From contig JAGRHM010000103.1 of NCBI GenBank assembly GCA_020445005.1, forward strand, positions 1,054-20,258: a stretch of 19,205 nt of DNA, in the 5' to 3' direction. Shown in pieces: positions 5,472 through 13,643 of this stretch. Made by a program: the position numbers and the translations under genes. Each line of letters starts with the position of its first letter. Position 1 is the stretch's first letter. This DNA is from Candidatus Competibacteraceae bacterium. GTDB taxonomy: Bacteria; Pseudomonadota; Gammaproteobacteria; Competibacterales; Competibacteraceae. The notes under the pieces were generated by a model, which saw only the letters and a program-made list of their open reading frames with translations, made no database searches and was not told the DNA's origin.

Positions 5472-6951
5472 TCGCTCTCGCCGACCGCCTACCAAAGCGG
5501 AAGCCGCGCGCGAATTACTCGCGCGTCGCGGCGCTCGTGCGCACATGGCTGGGTATATCGAATACATGGACATCGGCATTACTCCAGCCAAGCATCACCG
5601 TCTTATCATCGAATACCTGGAAGCTGTCGAACGCGGCGATATCCCCAGGCTGATGATTTTCCTGCCTCCAGGGGCAGCCAAATCGGTCTATGCTAGCCAG
5701 ATATTTCCGGCGTGGTTTTTGGGGAAGCATCCCAAGAAAAACGTCATTGCTGCCAGCCATTCGGCAGAACTGGCCGAAAAATTCGGGCGGCGAGTACGCG
5801 GATTTTATTCATCGACTGAGCACTACCGAGTTTTTAACTTTGGCGTATCGAAAGAATCAGCCGCCGCTGGGCGCTGGAGCACCAGCGCTGGCGGCGAGTA
5901 TTTCGCGGCAGGCGCGGGCGCTGGTATTGCCGGTTTTCGCGCCGATCTCGGTATTATCGACGATCCGTTCCGAAATCGTGAAGACGCCGACTCGGCGACG
6001 ATGCGTGACAAAATCTGGGATTGGTACAAAGCCGACTTTTTCACGCGACTCAAGCCGGGCGCGGCGCAAATCCTGATTCAAACCCGCTGGCATACCGATG
6101 ATTTGGCTGGGCGGCTGCTGAATGATCAGAGTGACGGCGGCCAGCAATGGCATGTGCTCAGCATTCCGATGGAATGCACGAGCGCCGACGATCCGCTGGA
6201 ACGCAAAATCGGCGAGCGACTCTGGCCGGAGTGGTTCACCGATGAAATGGTGGCCCAGGCCAAGCGCGACTCGCGCAACTGGGCGGCGCTCTATCAGCAA
6301 TCGCCGGTAGTAGATGGTGGAAATATACTGAAACGGTCGTGGTGGCGCGAATGGAAGGGCAAGCATCCGCCGAAATGCGTTTACGTCATCCAGAGCTACG
6401 ACACCGCATTTTCCGATAAAGACCTGAAAGCCAACTCATTCAGCGCTCGCACGACATGGGGCGTGTTTTTCACCGACGATGGCAATCCGGCGATCATGCT
6501 CATTGAAGCGTGGCGCGGCCGGGTCGATTATCCGACGTTGCGATCTGAAGCGACGAAAGCCTACCGAGAACAACAGCCTGATTGTGTACTGATCGAGAAA
6601 AAGGCCAGCGGCCAATCATTGATACAAGACATGCGGCGCGCTGGTATCCTGGTGGCCGAGTACCAGCCGGATCGGGACAAAGTGTCGCGGGCGTATGCTG
6701 TGCAGGCGCTGCTCGAAAGCGGCCAGATTTATTACCCACCGCGCCGGTGGGCCGACGAAGTGATTACCGAATGCGAGCAGTTCCCGAACGGCGTAACAAG
6801 TGACTATGTGGATACCTGTACGCAAGCGTGGCTCAGAATCAGAAATAGCGGGATGCTGATTGCGCCAGAGCCTAAAGTTCCCGATGAACCGGACATTGAT
6901 CCGTTATTCCATAAACGAGAAACGCCCGTTCGGCATGGAGTGTACGGCTGA
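5434..6951 (+). CDS. terL: Terminase large subunit (packaging ATPase-nuclease)
   Basis: This encodes 505 residues from the ATG at 5434, with GGAA at 5420-5423 upstream, inside the end of terS. It is the motor that translocates DNA into the procapsid and cuts the concatemer. The ATPase domain shows a deviant Walker A, LPPGAAKS (about 77-84), a Walker B, LGIIDDPF (172-179), and a coupling motif, QTRWH (216-220). The RNase H-like nuclease domain shows acidic residues in SYDTAF (D323), IEKKASGQS (E388) and SDYVDTCTQA (D457, D460). The IIDDP form and nuclease layout match the family known by the TIGR01630 C-terminal model. Full length, no missing catalytic residue seen. The stop overlaps the portal ATG by one base. 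Confidence 0.96.
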   Translation: MSFCESRPNLAINRSRRPPTKAEAARELLARRGARAHMAGYIEYMDIGITPAKHHRLIIEYLEAVERGDIPRLMIFLPPGAAKSVYASQIFPAWFLGKHPKKNVIAASHSAELAEKFGRRVRGFYSSTEHYRVFNFGVSKESAAAGRWSTSAGGEYFAAGAGAGIAGFRADLGIIDDPFRNREDADSATMRDKIWDWYKADFFTRLKPGAAQILIQTRWHTDDLAGRLLNDQSDGGQQWHVLSIPMECTSADDPLERKIGERLWPEWFTDEMVAQAKRDSRNWAALYQQSPVVDGGNILKRSWWREWKGKHPPKCVYVIQSYDTAFSDKDLKANSFSARTTWGVFFTDDGNPAIMLIEAWRGRVDYPTLRSEATKAYREQQPDCVLIEKKASGQSLIQDMRRAGILVAEYQPDRDKVSRAYAVQALLESGQIYYPPRRWADEVITECEQFPNGVTSDYVDTCTQAWLRIRNSGMLIAPEPKVPDEPDIDPLFHKRETPVRHGVYG

Positions 6952-9278
6952 TGGAACTACCTGAAATCTATGCGATGGCTGATGCCGGCGATGAGGACTT
7001 GCTCACTGAGTCTGAGCGCGCGCAATTGCCGCCATCTCCACCAGAGCAGAAATCCTCGTTCAATGAAAATCTTGCAGAACGCTTGGATTCTCAAACGCTT
7101 GGCCGTCTTTCTCAAGATGTGCATGATGGCTACGACAGCGACGATGCGAGCCGCTCGGATTGGAGAGCGCGCGAAAAAATCGGGATTCGGCTGCTGGGGA
7201 TCAGCGAGAATCAGGATGGAGAGCCAGCTTTCGAAGGCGCGTCATCTGCTGTTTTCCCCGGATTGATCGAAGCGATCATACAATTTCAGGCCCGCACCAT
7301 CAGCGAGTTATGGCCAGCGCAAGGGCCGGCAAAGGCATACGTCCAAGGCGGGTTGTCGATGAATCCGCAGCGCGAGCAACAGGCCGCGCGAGTCGCGGAT
7401 TACCTAAACTGGCTGTTCACTAAAAAGATGCCGGGCGGTTATAAGCATCATGACCGGATGCTGTTCCGCCTGCCGCTATCTGGTTCGTGCTTTAAGAAAC
7501 TGCACTATTGCGCTGACTCTGAAACAGTCGTGTCGAAGTTCGTTCCAGCCGAAGAGGTGCTGGTTCCCTATGGCTCAACGGACCTCAAGACCGCGCCTCG
7601 CATTACGCATGTCATTAGCTATTCCGGCCAAGACATCAAGAGGCTCATTCGTGCCGGAGTGTATGTGGAGCGCTCGATTGATGCGCTCTCTGAAGACGAT
7701 GAAAAGACCGACTTGCAGCCTGAATTAGATGCGGTCACGAGCACGAAACCGTCAATGACGGCGCTCGATAAGTCGCAGCGCTATGTTTTGCTTGAGCAAT
7801 CCATCTTCACCGACATCCCCGGCGAACCAGAGGGCGCTCCGTTTCTCGTCACGATTGATCGTGAAAGCCAGCAAGTCTTTAGCGTGTATCGGGATTGGCG
7901 AAAATCGGACAAGAAAAGACATCGCCGCCGCCGCTGGGTGCATTACGATTTCCTTCCAGGGCTTGATGGGTTTTATGGCCTTGGGCTGCTGCACGCGCTG
8001 GGCCGCACTGCCGAATCGATGTCTGGAAACCTTCGCGCGATTCTTGACGCGGCAATGCTGGCTAACTTGCGCGGTGGATTCAGATCGGCTGATGTGGTGC
8101 TTCCAAAAGGGAAGCGTGGCGACGGAATCAGCATTACACCGGGAACGTGGCAGCCGGTCGAGGCGACTACGGAAGAACTACAAAAGCTCTTTGTTAGTAT
8201 TCCTTATGCGGAACCTTCGCAAACTCTATTCAATTTATTGCAATGGATGGATGGCGTGTTCCGGCGTGTGGCTGGAACGACGAGCGAGCTAGTAGGCGAG
8301 GCGACAAAGAGCGTTCCAGTAGGAACTACTCTAGCGCGAATCGAACAAGGAATGAAAGTTCAGTCGTCGATCCAGATTCGATGCCATCAAGCGCAAGCCG
8401 AAGAGCTGGCCATTGCGTGTGAATTGACCGCCGATTATCTCCCCGACGCTGATTATTGCCGAGATGTGCTGAATATCTCGCCGGAACAGTTTGCCGCTGA
8501 TTTCGATAATCGCGTGGATGTGCAGCCCGTCAGCGATCCAAACGCGATCACTGGCACTCAAAAGCTGGTGATTGCACAAGCGCTTGTTGATCGTGCCGCC
8601 GCCGCTCCAGATTTATACAATCGACGCGCTGTTGAAAAGCGCCTGCTTGAAACCATGCGGCTGCCGAACGCCGATGAACTGCTGGTCGATCAATCGCAAG
8701 CGCCACGCATGGGACCGGTCGAGGAAAACATGGCGCTGCTGATGACGCAACCAATCAAGTCATTCCCAGACCAAGACCACCAAGCGCATCTAATCGTGCA
8801 TCGGCAGTGGCGGGAGTCAATCACCGACGAAGAAACCCGTAAGCGCATCGAGGCCGCCGCAGTCGCGCACGAGGCCGAACATTTAGCGTGGGCGTATCTA
8901 CTGCAAATGCAAGCGGCGATGGGGACACAGCTTCCGGCTACCCCCATGGGGTCCGGACAGCCCATGGACCCGCAGGCGGAAAACATGCTGGCGATGATGG
9001 CGGCCCAAGCGGTGCAGCTCATGAATCAGCAACAAGCCAATAGCCTTGCGCCCGATCCATCGACAATGGCCGCAGAGCAGAAATCGGCGATTGATTCAGC
9101 GCGGGCCGAAGCTGAAATCCGACGCAAGGACGCGCTGGCGAATGCGCAAATTCAACGCGATGATGCAAAAGCCATTGCGGACATGCGGCGCGGGGCTGCC
9201 GAACAAGAAGCGAAACTGGTTAGCCAGTTCGTCAGCAATCAGTCTCGACGCGACCTTGGCGAGATACCCGTGCAATGA
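6951..9278 (+). CDS. Portal protein
   Basis: This encodes 775 residues from the ATG at 6951, overlapping the terL stop by one base. Portals form the dodecameric ring at the capsid vertex through which DNA passes. The assignment rests on position directly after terL, size close to the large podovirus portals of P22 and N4 type, and sequence: the DYxxLP-like core with LFNLLQWMDGVFRRVAGTTSELVGEATKSVPVGTTLARIEQGMKV (about 420-465) and the clip/stem region around AEELAIACELTADYLPD. The last 150 residues are Met/Gln-rich then strongly helical and charged (MAAEQKSAIDSARAEAEIRRKDALANAQ), consistent with a C-terminal helical barrel. It overlaps the next gene by ATGA. Confidence 0.92.
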   Translation: MELPEIYAMADAGDEDLLTESERAQLPPSPPEQKSSFNENLAERLDSQTLGRLSQDVHDGYDSDDASRSDWRAREKIGIRLLGISENQDGEPAFEGASSAVFPGLIEAIIQFQARTISELWPAQGPAKAYVQGGLSMNPQREQQAARVADYLNWLFTKKMPGGYKHHDRMLFRLPLSGSCFKKLHYCADSETVVSKFVPAEEVLVPYGSTDLKTAPRITHVISYSGQDIKRLIRAGVYVERSIDALSEDDEKTDLQPELDAVTSTKPSMTALDKSQRYVLLEQSIFTDIPGEPEGAPFLVTIDRESQQVFSVYRDWRKSDKKRHRRRRWVHYDFLPGLDGFYGLGLLHALGRTAESMSGNLRAILDAAMLANLRGGFRSADVVLPKGKRGDGISITPGTWQPVEATTEELQKLFVSIPYAEPSQTLFNLLQWMDGVFRRVAGTTSELVGEATKSVPVGTTLARIEQGMKVQSSIQIRCHQAQAEELAIACELTADYLPDADYCRDVLNISPEQFAADFDNRVDVQPVSDPNAITGTQKLVIAQALVDRAAAAPDLYNRRAVEKRLLETMRLPNADELLVDQSQAPRMGPVEENMALLMTQPIKSFPDQDHQAHLIVHRQWRESITDEETRKRIEAAAVAHEAEHLAWAYLLQMQAAMGTQLPATPMGSGQPMDPQAENMLAMMAAQAVQLMNQQQANSLAPDPSTMAAEQKSAIDSARAEAEIRRKDALANAQIQRDDAKAIADMRRGAAEQEAKLVSQFVSNQSRRDLGEIPVQ

Positions 9279-9478
9279 TTACCGGGTTTGTTCGACAAGT
9301 CAGAAAACGATTCGATGAGGAAATCTCAAGAACCGTAACGGCTATCGGGAATGGATCAGCAAAGGACTGGGAAGATTATCGACGCATGACCGGGCGCGTG
9401 GCCGGGTTAAAAACCGCGCTGGATATTCTGAACGACGAATTTAAACAGCACAACGAAATTGATTTCGAAGAGGAATAG
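9275..9478 (+). CDS. Small helical protein downstream of portal
   Basis: This encodes 67 residues from the ATG at 9275, overlapping the portal stop (ATGA). It is entirely helical and charged: FVRQVRKRFDEEISRTVTAIGNG, then DWEDYRRMTGRVAGLKTALDILNDEFKQ. Short proteins with the motif KDxEDYRRMTGRxxGLxxALDIL are common directly after the portal gene in podovirus-like genomes, from memory, but have no defined role. A helical-bundle head or packaging accessory is the most likely reading. The next gene begins five bases after its stop. Confidence 0.82.
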   Translation: MITGFVRQVRKRFDEEISRTVTAIGNGSAKDWEDYRRMTGRVAGLKTALDILNDEFKQHNEIDFEEE

Positions 9479-9483
9479 AGAGA

Positions 9484-9870
9484 ATGACTCCACAAGAATG
9501 GGTGACATCTGGAGACGATCAGGCGGGAGACATTCCAAGTCCGGTCGGTTTCAGAATTCTCATCAAGCCGTATCGGCTTCCCAAGTTCAGCGCGGGCGGT
9601 ATTGCGCTTGTCGGCGAGTCTAAGCAATATGCCGACATCGCGAAGGTCGCTGGCCAAGTTCTTAAAATGGGCAGTGAATGCTATCGAGGCGAACGATTCT
9701 CAGCGCCTTGGTGTAAGATCGGCGATTATGTGATTTTCCCGAAGCACGCCGGGCAAACGATTGAAGTCAAGCGAAATGATGGTCAAGACCCCGATCAATA
9801 TCTGTTGGTCAACGACGACGAAATCCGGGCGGTGGTGAAAGACCCGTCGCAAATCAAAGCGTATTTGTGA
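9484..9870 (+). CDS. GroES-like co-chaperonin (Cpn10 fold)
   Basis: This encodes 128 residues from the ATG at 9484, preceded by AGAGAG at 9477-9482, close to the start. After a 20-residue extension, residues 21-120 align by eye with bacterial GroES. GFRILIKPYRLPKFSAGGIALVGES corresponds to the GroES strand and mobile loop (SAGGIVL in GroES). AKVAGQVLKMG corresponds to RGEVLAVG, KIGDYVIF to KVGDIVIF, and QYLLVNDDEIRAVV to EVLIMSESDILAIV. The mobile-loop hydrophobic triplet that contacts GroEL is present as IAL. Phages of T4 (gp31) and other groups encode such proteins so that host GroEL can fold their capsid protein, and position upstream of the scaffold and capsid genes fits that. It may act on host GroEL in the cytoplasm. 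Confidence 0.87.
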   Translation: MTPQEWVTSGDDQAGDIPSPVGFRILIKPYRLPKFSAGGIALVGESKQYADIAKVAGQVLKMGSECYRGERFSAPWCKIGDYVIFPKHAGQTIEVKRNDGQDPDQYLLVNDDEIRAVVKDPSQIKAYL

Positions 9871-9884
9871 GCATAGGAATCCCT

Positions 9885-10796
9885 ATGGAACTTGATGAAG
9901 AAACCCACGACGACCTTCTCAAAGACGAGAGGGAATCGTCGGAACTGGAAGAATCGATCCAGCCGGACTTGGGTTCCGGCGAACTCGAACCCGATCCTGC
10001 TCCTCATCCCCAGGATGATGACGAGCAATGGTCGGCTCGCGTCAAAAAGCGGATCGACAAAGAAGTCGGACGCCGAAAGGCGCTCGAAGAGCGATTCGCG
10101 GATCGAGAACGCGCATTGCTCGATCAAATCAACACGCTGTCCGCCGAGGTCGGAGCGATCAAAACCCGCAATGCGGCGGCCGATGCCCAGGCCGCCGAGG
10201 GCACTTTGCAGGCTAAGCTGCACTCGGCGAAACAGCGGCTCCGTCAAGCCATGGTGGATGGCGATGACGAGGCGGCGGTTACGGCAACCGAGGACATCGC
10301 CGATGCCCGCGCCGAGATGCGCGAGATGGAATCGCGTAAGCGAGAACATCAAGACCAACAGGCCCAGGCCCGTCAGCCACAAACGGATAACCAGCAGCCG
10401 CAAATCCCTGAGACGATGGGGAAATGGCTGAAGGCGAATAGCTGGTATCAGTCCGGCCAGAATCCGCGCGCCGCCCGCCTCGCGGCGGAACTCTTTGAAG
10501 ATATTCGGCAAGATGGATTCGATCCGAATGACGCCGGCACCTACGCGGAGCTTAATAAGCGCATCCGGGCGGCGATCCCCAGGGCGGCTGACACCATCAA
10601 GGATATTGAATCTGCTGTCCCAACTCGTCGCCGAGAAAGCGGCCCGCCGACCGGGACCAGCAGCGCTGATGGTCGTGCCGCCCCAGTGAGTGGTGCGCGG
10701 CGTACTTTCACGGATCAAGATAAGGCGCGAATGCGCGCATTCGACATCGAAGACACCCCGGAGAACCGAAAAATATGGCTAGCCAATCATCCGTAG
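9885..10796 (+). CDS. Capsid scaffolding protein
   Basis: This encodes 303 residues from the ATG at 9885, with AGGA at 9875-9878. The frame also opens at a GTG at 9867 overlapping the upstream stop, but the ATG has the better ribosome binding site. The N-terminus is very acidic (MELDEETHDDLLKDERESSE, ending in PQDDDEQW). A long charged coiled coil (about 50-170) follows, then a Gln-rich linker and a C-terminal helical region (MGKWLKANSWYQSGQNPRAARLAAELFEDI) with a basic tail near RTFTDQDKARMRAFDIEDTPENRKIWL. This acidic, coiled-coil build and its place two genes before the capsid genes are typical of scaffolds that bind coat protein during procapsid assembly. Not proven by a specific motif. 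It overlaps the next gene by 22 bases. Confidence 0.8.
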   Translation: MELDEETHDDLLKDERESSELEESIQPDLGSGELEPDPAPHPQDDDEQWSARVKKRIDKEVGRRKALEERFADRERALLDQINTLSAEVGAIKTRNAAADAQAAEGTLQAKLHSAKQRLRQAMVDGDDEAAVTATEDIADARAEMREMESRKREHQDQQAQARQPQTDNQQPQIPETMGKWLKANSWYQSGQNPRAARLAAELFEDIRQDGFDPNDAGTYAELNKRIRAAIPRAADTIKDIESAVPTRRRESGPPTGTSSADGRAAPVSGARRTFTDQDKARMRAFDIEDTPENRKIWLANHP

Positions 10797-11290
10797 CGGC
10801 GACTGATGACCGCTTGACGCGAGAGCAGACCAGCCGCGCCGCTGCCGAGATCGAGGCGTGGCCCGAATGGACGCCTGCTCAGAATACCACCGCGCCACCC
10901 GCTCGCGATGCCTTCGAGCAAAAATGGGTGCGGTGCCGAGTCGTGAATGCCGACGATGAGCCGAACATCATCCGCAACATGCAGCAGGGGTGGCGACCTC
11001 GCCAAGTCGATACCGTTCCGCCCGCCTTCAAGCCTTTCGTGCGACGGTTTGGCGATTTCGGCGAAGTGATCCGCAATCAGGATTGCATATTGATGGAGCG
11101 GCCAAAGGCTATGGGCGATAAGGTCCGCGCGCATGTCGCGGGCCGGAATCAGCGACTACGACAGTCGGTCCAGGAATACATGGGGCAACGGATGCCCAGA
11201 CAGCACGGCTCCAATGGCGGCACCGTGGAAGAATTCGAAGCACGCGCTACCGTTGGGGCTGGGCGTCCTGCCCGCTTTGGCGGCGATTAA
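10775..11290 (+). CDS. Conserved head-region protein, unknown
   Basis: This encodes 171 residues from the ATG at 10775, starting inside the scaffold gene. The N-terminal third is Ala/Thr/Pro-rich and probably flexible. The middle (FEQKWVRCRVVNADDEPNIIRNMQQGWRPRQVDTVP) and FGEVIRNQDCILMERPKAMGDKVRAHVAGRNQRLRQSVQEYM form a compact domain. A low-complexity tail ends in ARATVGAGRPARFGGD. I know this arrangement (scaffold, this type, then decoration and capsid) from podovirus genomes, but the function is unassigned. It may be a minor head protein or part of the assembly machinery. A 20-base sequence in it recurs exactly in the 14460 gene. Confidence 0.75.
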   Translation: MASQSSVAATDDRLTREQTSRAAAEIEAWPEWTPAQNTTAPPARDAFEQKWVRCRVVNADDEPNIIRNMQQGWRPRQVDTVPPAFKPFVRRFGDFGEVIRNQDCILMERPKAMGDKVRAHVAGRNQRLRQSVQEYMGQRMPRQHGSNGGTVEEFEARATVGAGRPARFGGD

Positions 11291-11317
11291 TTCAAGCATT
11301 TATAGGAGCCAACAGTT

Positions 11318-11890
11318 ATGGCTAATGTCAACGCGCCGCGCGGACTCGTTCCGGTGCGGAAGCTGGGCGGGGGATCGATTACCCAAAACGCCTACTCGAT
11401 TGCCACGGATTATACGACAGCGATCTATACTGGCGATGTCGTTGAAATGACGGGGACCGGGAAAAACGTCACTAAGTCCGCCTCGGGCAATACTGATAAC
11501 GTCGGCGTATTCATCGGCTGCTCGTACATCGATGCCAATGGCAAGCCCGTTTGGTCGAAATACTGGCCCGGAGTCTCCGACGGAAAGACCAATATCGTGG
11601 CCCAGGTCATCGACGACCCGGATGTCATTTGGGAAGTCCAGGCCGATGGATGCGTGGCCGCTGAAATTGGCGTGGTCGCGGATTGGAATGTGGGCACCGG
11701 CAACGCCAAGTCCGGTCAATCTGGCTTGTATGCCGTGGTGTCTGGCACCAGCGCCACGACGGGCGGCAGTCTGAAAATCATGGGGCTGGTCAATCGCCCT
11801 GACAATGCGTATGGTAGCTATGCCAAGGTTGAAGCGCTCTTGATTGAGCATGTCAATCGGGCTGTAGTCGCTGGCGTGGGAGGTATCTAG
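11318..11890 (+). CDS. Probable head decoration protein
   Basis: This encodes 190 residues from the ATG at 11318, preceded by AGGAG at 11304-11308. The sequence is beta-rich, with many Gly, Val, Ala and Thr residues (IATDYTTAIYTGDVVEMTGTGKNVTKSASGN; GVFIGCSYIDANGKPVWSKYW; LKIMGLVNRPDNAYGSYAKVEALLIEH). Proteins of this size and composition just upstream of the major capsid gene are usually head decoration or stabilising proteins on the capsid surface. No specific family motif is certain, so an alternative minor capsid role is possible. The next gene starts two bases after its stop. Confidence 0.72.
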   Translation: MANVNAPRGLVPVRKLGGGSITQNAYSIATDYTTAIYTGDVVEMTGTGKNVTKSASGNTDNVGVFIGCSYIDANGKPVWSKYWPGVSDGKTNIVAQVIDDPDVIWEVQADGCVAAEIGVVADWNVGTGNAKSGQSGLYAVVSGTSATTGGSLKIMGLVNRPDNAYGSYAKVEALLIEHVNRAVVAGVGGI

Positions 11891-11892
11891 TC

Positions 11893-12795
11893 ATGCCTAT
11901 GAATCGCTCGCAGTTCCCGAAGGAGCTGGAAAACGATCTGAACGCGGTTTGGTCCGCTCAAGAGCGGGATTATCCGTTGGACTGGCCGAAAATCTTCGAT
12001 AAGAAGAACAGCACCCGTGCGTTCGAAGAGCAGGTCTTGCGGGTCGGCCTGAACGTCGCGCCGATCAAATCGGAAGGCGCGGCTATTGCCGAAGACGAGG
12101 GCGGAGAATTCTGGACCGCCCGCTACACGCACGTTACCGTTGCCTTGATGTTCTCGCTGACGCAAGAGGCGTTGGAAGATAATCAGTACAGCAGCTTGGG
12201 CGCGTTTTATACTGGCGAACTGATGCGAGCGCTTCGCGAAGCCGAGGAAATTGCGGCGGCGAATGTGTTCAATGAGGCGACGAGCACCACGATTGGCGAC
12301 GGCGTTACGCTGTTGTCCACGTCGCATCCTTTGTGGGCCGGCGGTACGTATAGCAATACGCTAAGCGTGGCGGCTGATTTGTCGGAATCCGCGCTGGAAG
12401 ATACCTGTATCCAGGTCATGAACGCGGTCAATGATCGCGGGCTGCCGATGCCGCTGATGCCGAAGAATATCATTATCGGCAACGCCAATGCGTTCAACGT
12501 CCATCGCATTTTGAATTCAGTGCAGCGAGTTGGAACGTCCGATAACGACACGAATGCGATCCGTAGCATGGGGTTGTTCTCCGGCGAGCCAATCAACCTA
12601 CGCCGTCTGACCGATACCGATGCTTGGTTCGTGAAGACCGATGCGCCGATGGGATTGCAGTTCTTTACCCGCAAGGCATTGGAAAAGGGCGGCCAGGAAG
12701 ACTTTCGTACTGGCAACTACGAGTACAAGGCGCGCAAGCGGTGGTCGGTTGGTGTGACCAATCCGCGCGCGGTCTTCGGTTCGATGGGTGCCTGA
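11893..12795 (+). CDS. Major capsid protein
   Basis: This encodes 300 residues from the ATG at 11893, with GGGAGG at 11878-11883 as a strong ribosome binding site. The order and residues fit an HK97-fold coat protein: an N-terminal arm, ARYTHVTVALMFSLTQEALEDNQYSSL, then LREAEEIAAANVFNEA, LLSTSHPLWAGGTYSNTLSVAADLSESALE, KNIIIGNANAFNVHRILNSV and a C-terminal YEYKARKRWSVGVTNPRAVFGS. HPLWAGG and the NDRGLPMPLMPK region recur in Mu gpT-like and podovirus capsid proteins, from memory. Length is typical. It is followed by a strong hairpin without a U tract. Confidence 0.9.
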   Translation: MPMNRSQFPKELENDLNAVWSAQERDYPLDWPKIFDKKNSTRAFEEQVLRVGLNVAPIKSEGAAIAEDEGGEFWTARYTHVTVALMFSLTQEALEDNQYSSLGAFYTGELMRALREAEEIAAANVFNEATSTTIGDGVTLLSTSHPLWAGGTYSNTLSVAADLSESALEDTCIQVMNAVNDRGLPMPLMPKNIIIGNANAFNVHRILNSVQRVGTSDNDTNAIRSMGLFSGEPINLRRLTDTDAWFVKTDAPMGLQFFTRKALEKGGQEDFRTGNYEYKARKRWSVGVTNPRAVFGSMGA

Positions 12796-12826
12796 TCAGC
12801 CCATAGCGTCTCCGTCATTCACTGAT

Positions 12827-12845
12827 GCCCGGCCGGTGGCCGGGC
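12827..12845 (+). other. Strong GC hairpin downstream of capsid gene
   Basis: GCCCGGCC (12827-12834) and GGCCGGGC (12838-12845) are perfect 8-base arms around GGT, a very stable RNA stem. There is no downstream T-run, so it is not a classic terminator; it may protect or process the abundant capsid message, or partly mask the GGAG at 12845-12848 of the next gene. Confidence 0.7.
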
Positions 12846-12857
12846 GGAGAACTCCAC

Positions 12858-13640
12858 ATGAGCAAGCATAATTTGTCCGGTGCCGATGAAGTCTTTATCG
12901 GCGGCGGTTACGATCCAAGCGCTTTTGGCGTCAACGGAGCCAGAGGCGTCCCGGTTGTGCTCCCCACTCGCGCCACTTGGGCGGCTCCCGCTGTTGCCGA
13001 TGCCGATCTGCTCATCGTCGCCGCCACGTCCACGGAACTGCCGAACAATTCCACGAAGACCTATACGCCGGCTACGAACGGCACCAGTCCCACCGACAAT
13101 GGGTCAGTACCGGCTGCCGCCACCATCACCACCAGCACTGGCGCAACCGCGACGGTCTGGACGTTAGATGCGCCGCGCAATCTAGCGATCACAACGACTA
13201 CCGCCGCCGCAGATACCGTCGTCACCATCACCGGTTATGACGAATATAAGGTGAAGGTCGTGGAGTCGATCACGATCGCTACAGCCGCATCCGCTGGCGT
13301 TGGCGTCAAGGCGTTCAAGTACGTCGAATCCATCGCCATCTATTCGGCCGGCGACATCACCACCGACACCATCAACATCGGCACCGGATCGAAACTCGGC
13401 TTGCCCTACAAGCTGGCCAAGAAATCGGACTTGATCCGCGCTTATCATACGGGGGCCATGGACGATTCCGTGACCGTAGTCGCCGCCGTGACCACCACCG
13501 CCACTGCCACGACTGGCGATGTGCGTGGTACTATCACCATGAACTCGGCGCTGGATGGTAATGAAATCGTGGCCTACATGATCGTGGCTGATCGGCAAAC
13601 CCCGGAAGGGATTCGCGGCGTTGATCAGTACGGTGGATAA
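12858..13640 (+). CDS. Ala/Thr-rich virion structural protein
   Basis: This encodes 260 residues from the ATG at 12858, with GGAG at 12845-12848; the frame opens at an upstream ATG at 12825, but that includes the hairpin. After a short N-terminus (MSKHNLSGADEVFIGGGYDPSAF) the protein is exceptionally rich in Thr, Ala and Val with alternating strand periodicity (AATITTSTGATATVWTLDAPRNLAITTTTAAADTVVTITGYDEYKV). This suggests an immunoglobulin-like or jelly-roll beta structure. The C-terminus is more ordered (MNSALDGNEIVAYMIVADRQTPEGIRGV). Between capsid and adaptor genes, it is most likely a decoration or outer virion protein. No specific family is recognised. Confidence 0.7.
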   Translation: MSKHNLSGADEVFIGGGYDPSAFGVNGARGVPVVLPTRATWAAPAVADADLLIVAATSTELPNNSTKTYTPATNGTSPTDNGSVPAAATITTSTGATATVWTLDAPRNLAITTTTAAADTVVTITGYDEYKVKVVESITIATAASAGVGVKAFKYVESIAIYSAGDITTDTINIGTGSKLGLPYKLAKKSDLIRAYHTGAMDDSVTVVAAVTTTATATTGDVRGTITMNSALDGNEIVAYMIVADRQTPEGIRGVDQYGG

Positions 13641-13643
13641 TTC

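Noticed and set aside
5507..5525. Inverted CGCGCG pair near the start of the large terminase gene
   Set aside because: It lies within codons for Ala/Arg-rich residues in GC-rich sequence; a six-base stem there needs no special explanation.
5857..6366. Minus-strand frame opposite the large terminase gene
   Set aside because: The plus strand has intact ATPase and nuclease motifs across it; the complement frame is a by-product of GC-rich codons.
9795..10718. Long minus-strand frame (307 codons) opposite the scaffold gene
   Set aside because: It is antisense to a gene with clear coiled-coil composition and a good start, the rest of the window is transcribed rightward, and its Arg/Leu-rich product looks like a complement-strand shadow.
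11300..11851. Minus-strand frame of 183 codons opposite the decoration gene
   Set aside because: It mirrors a well-supported plus-strand gene and has no ribosome binding site or family resemblance.
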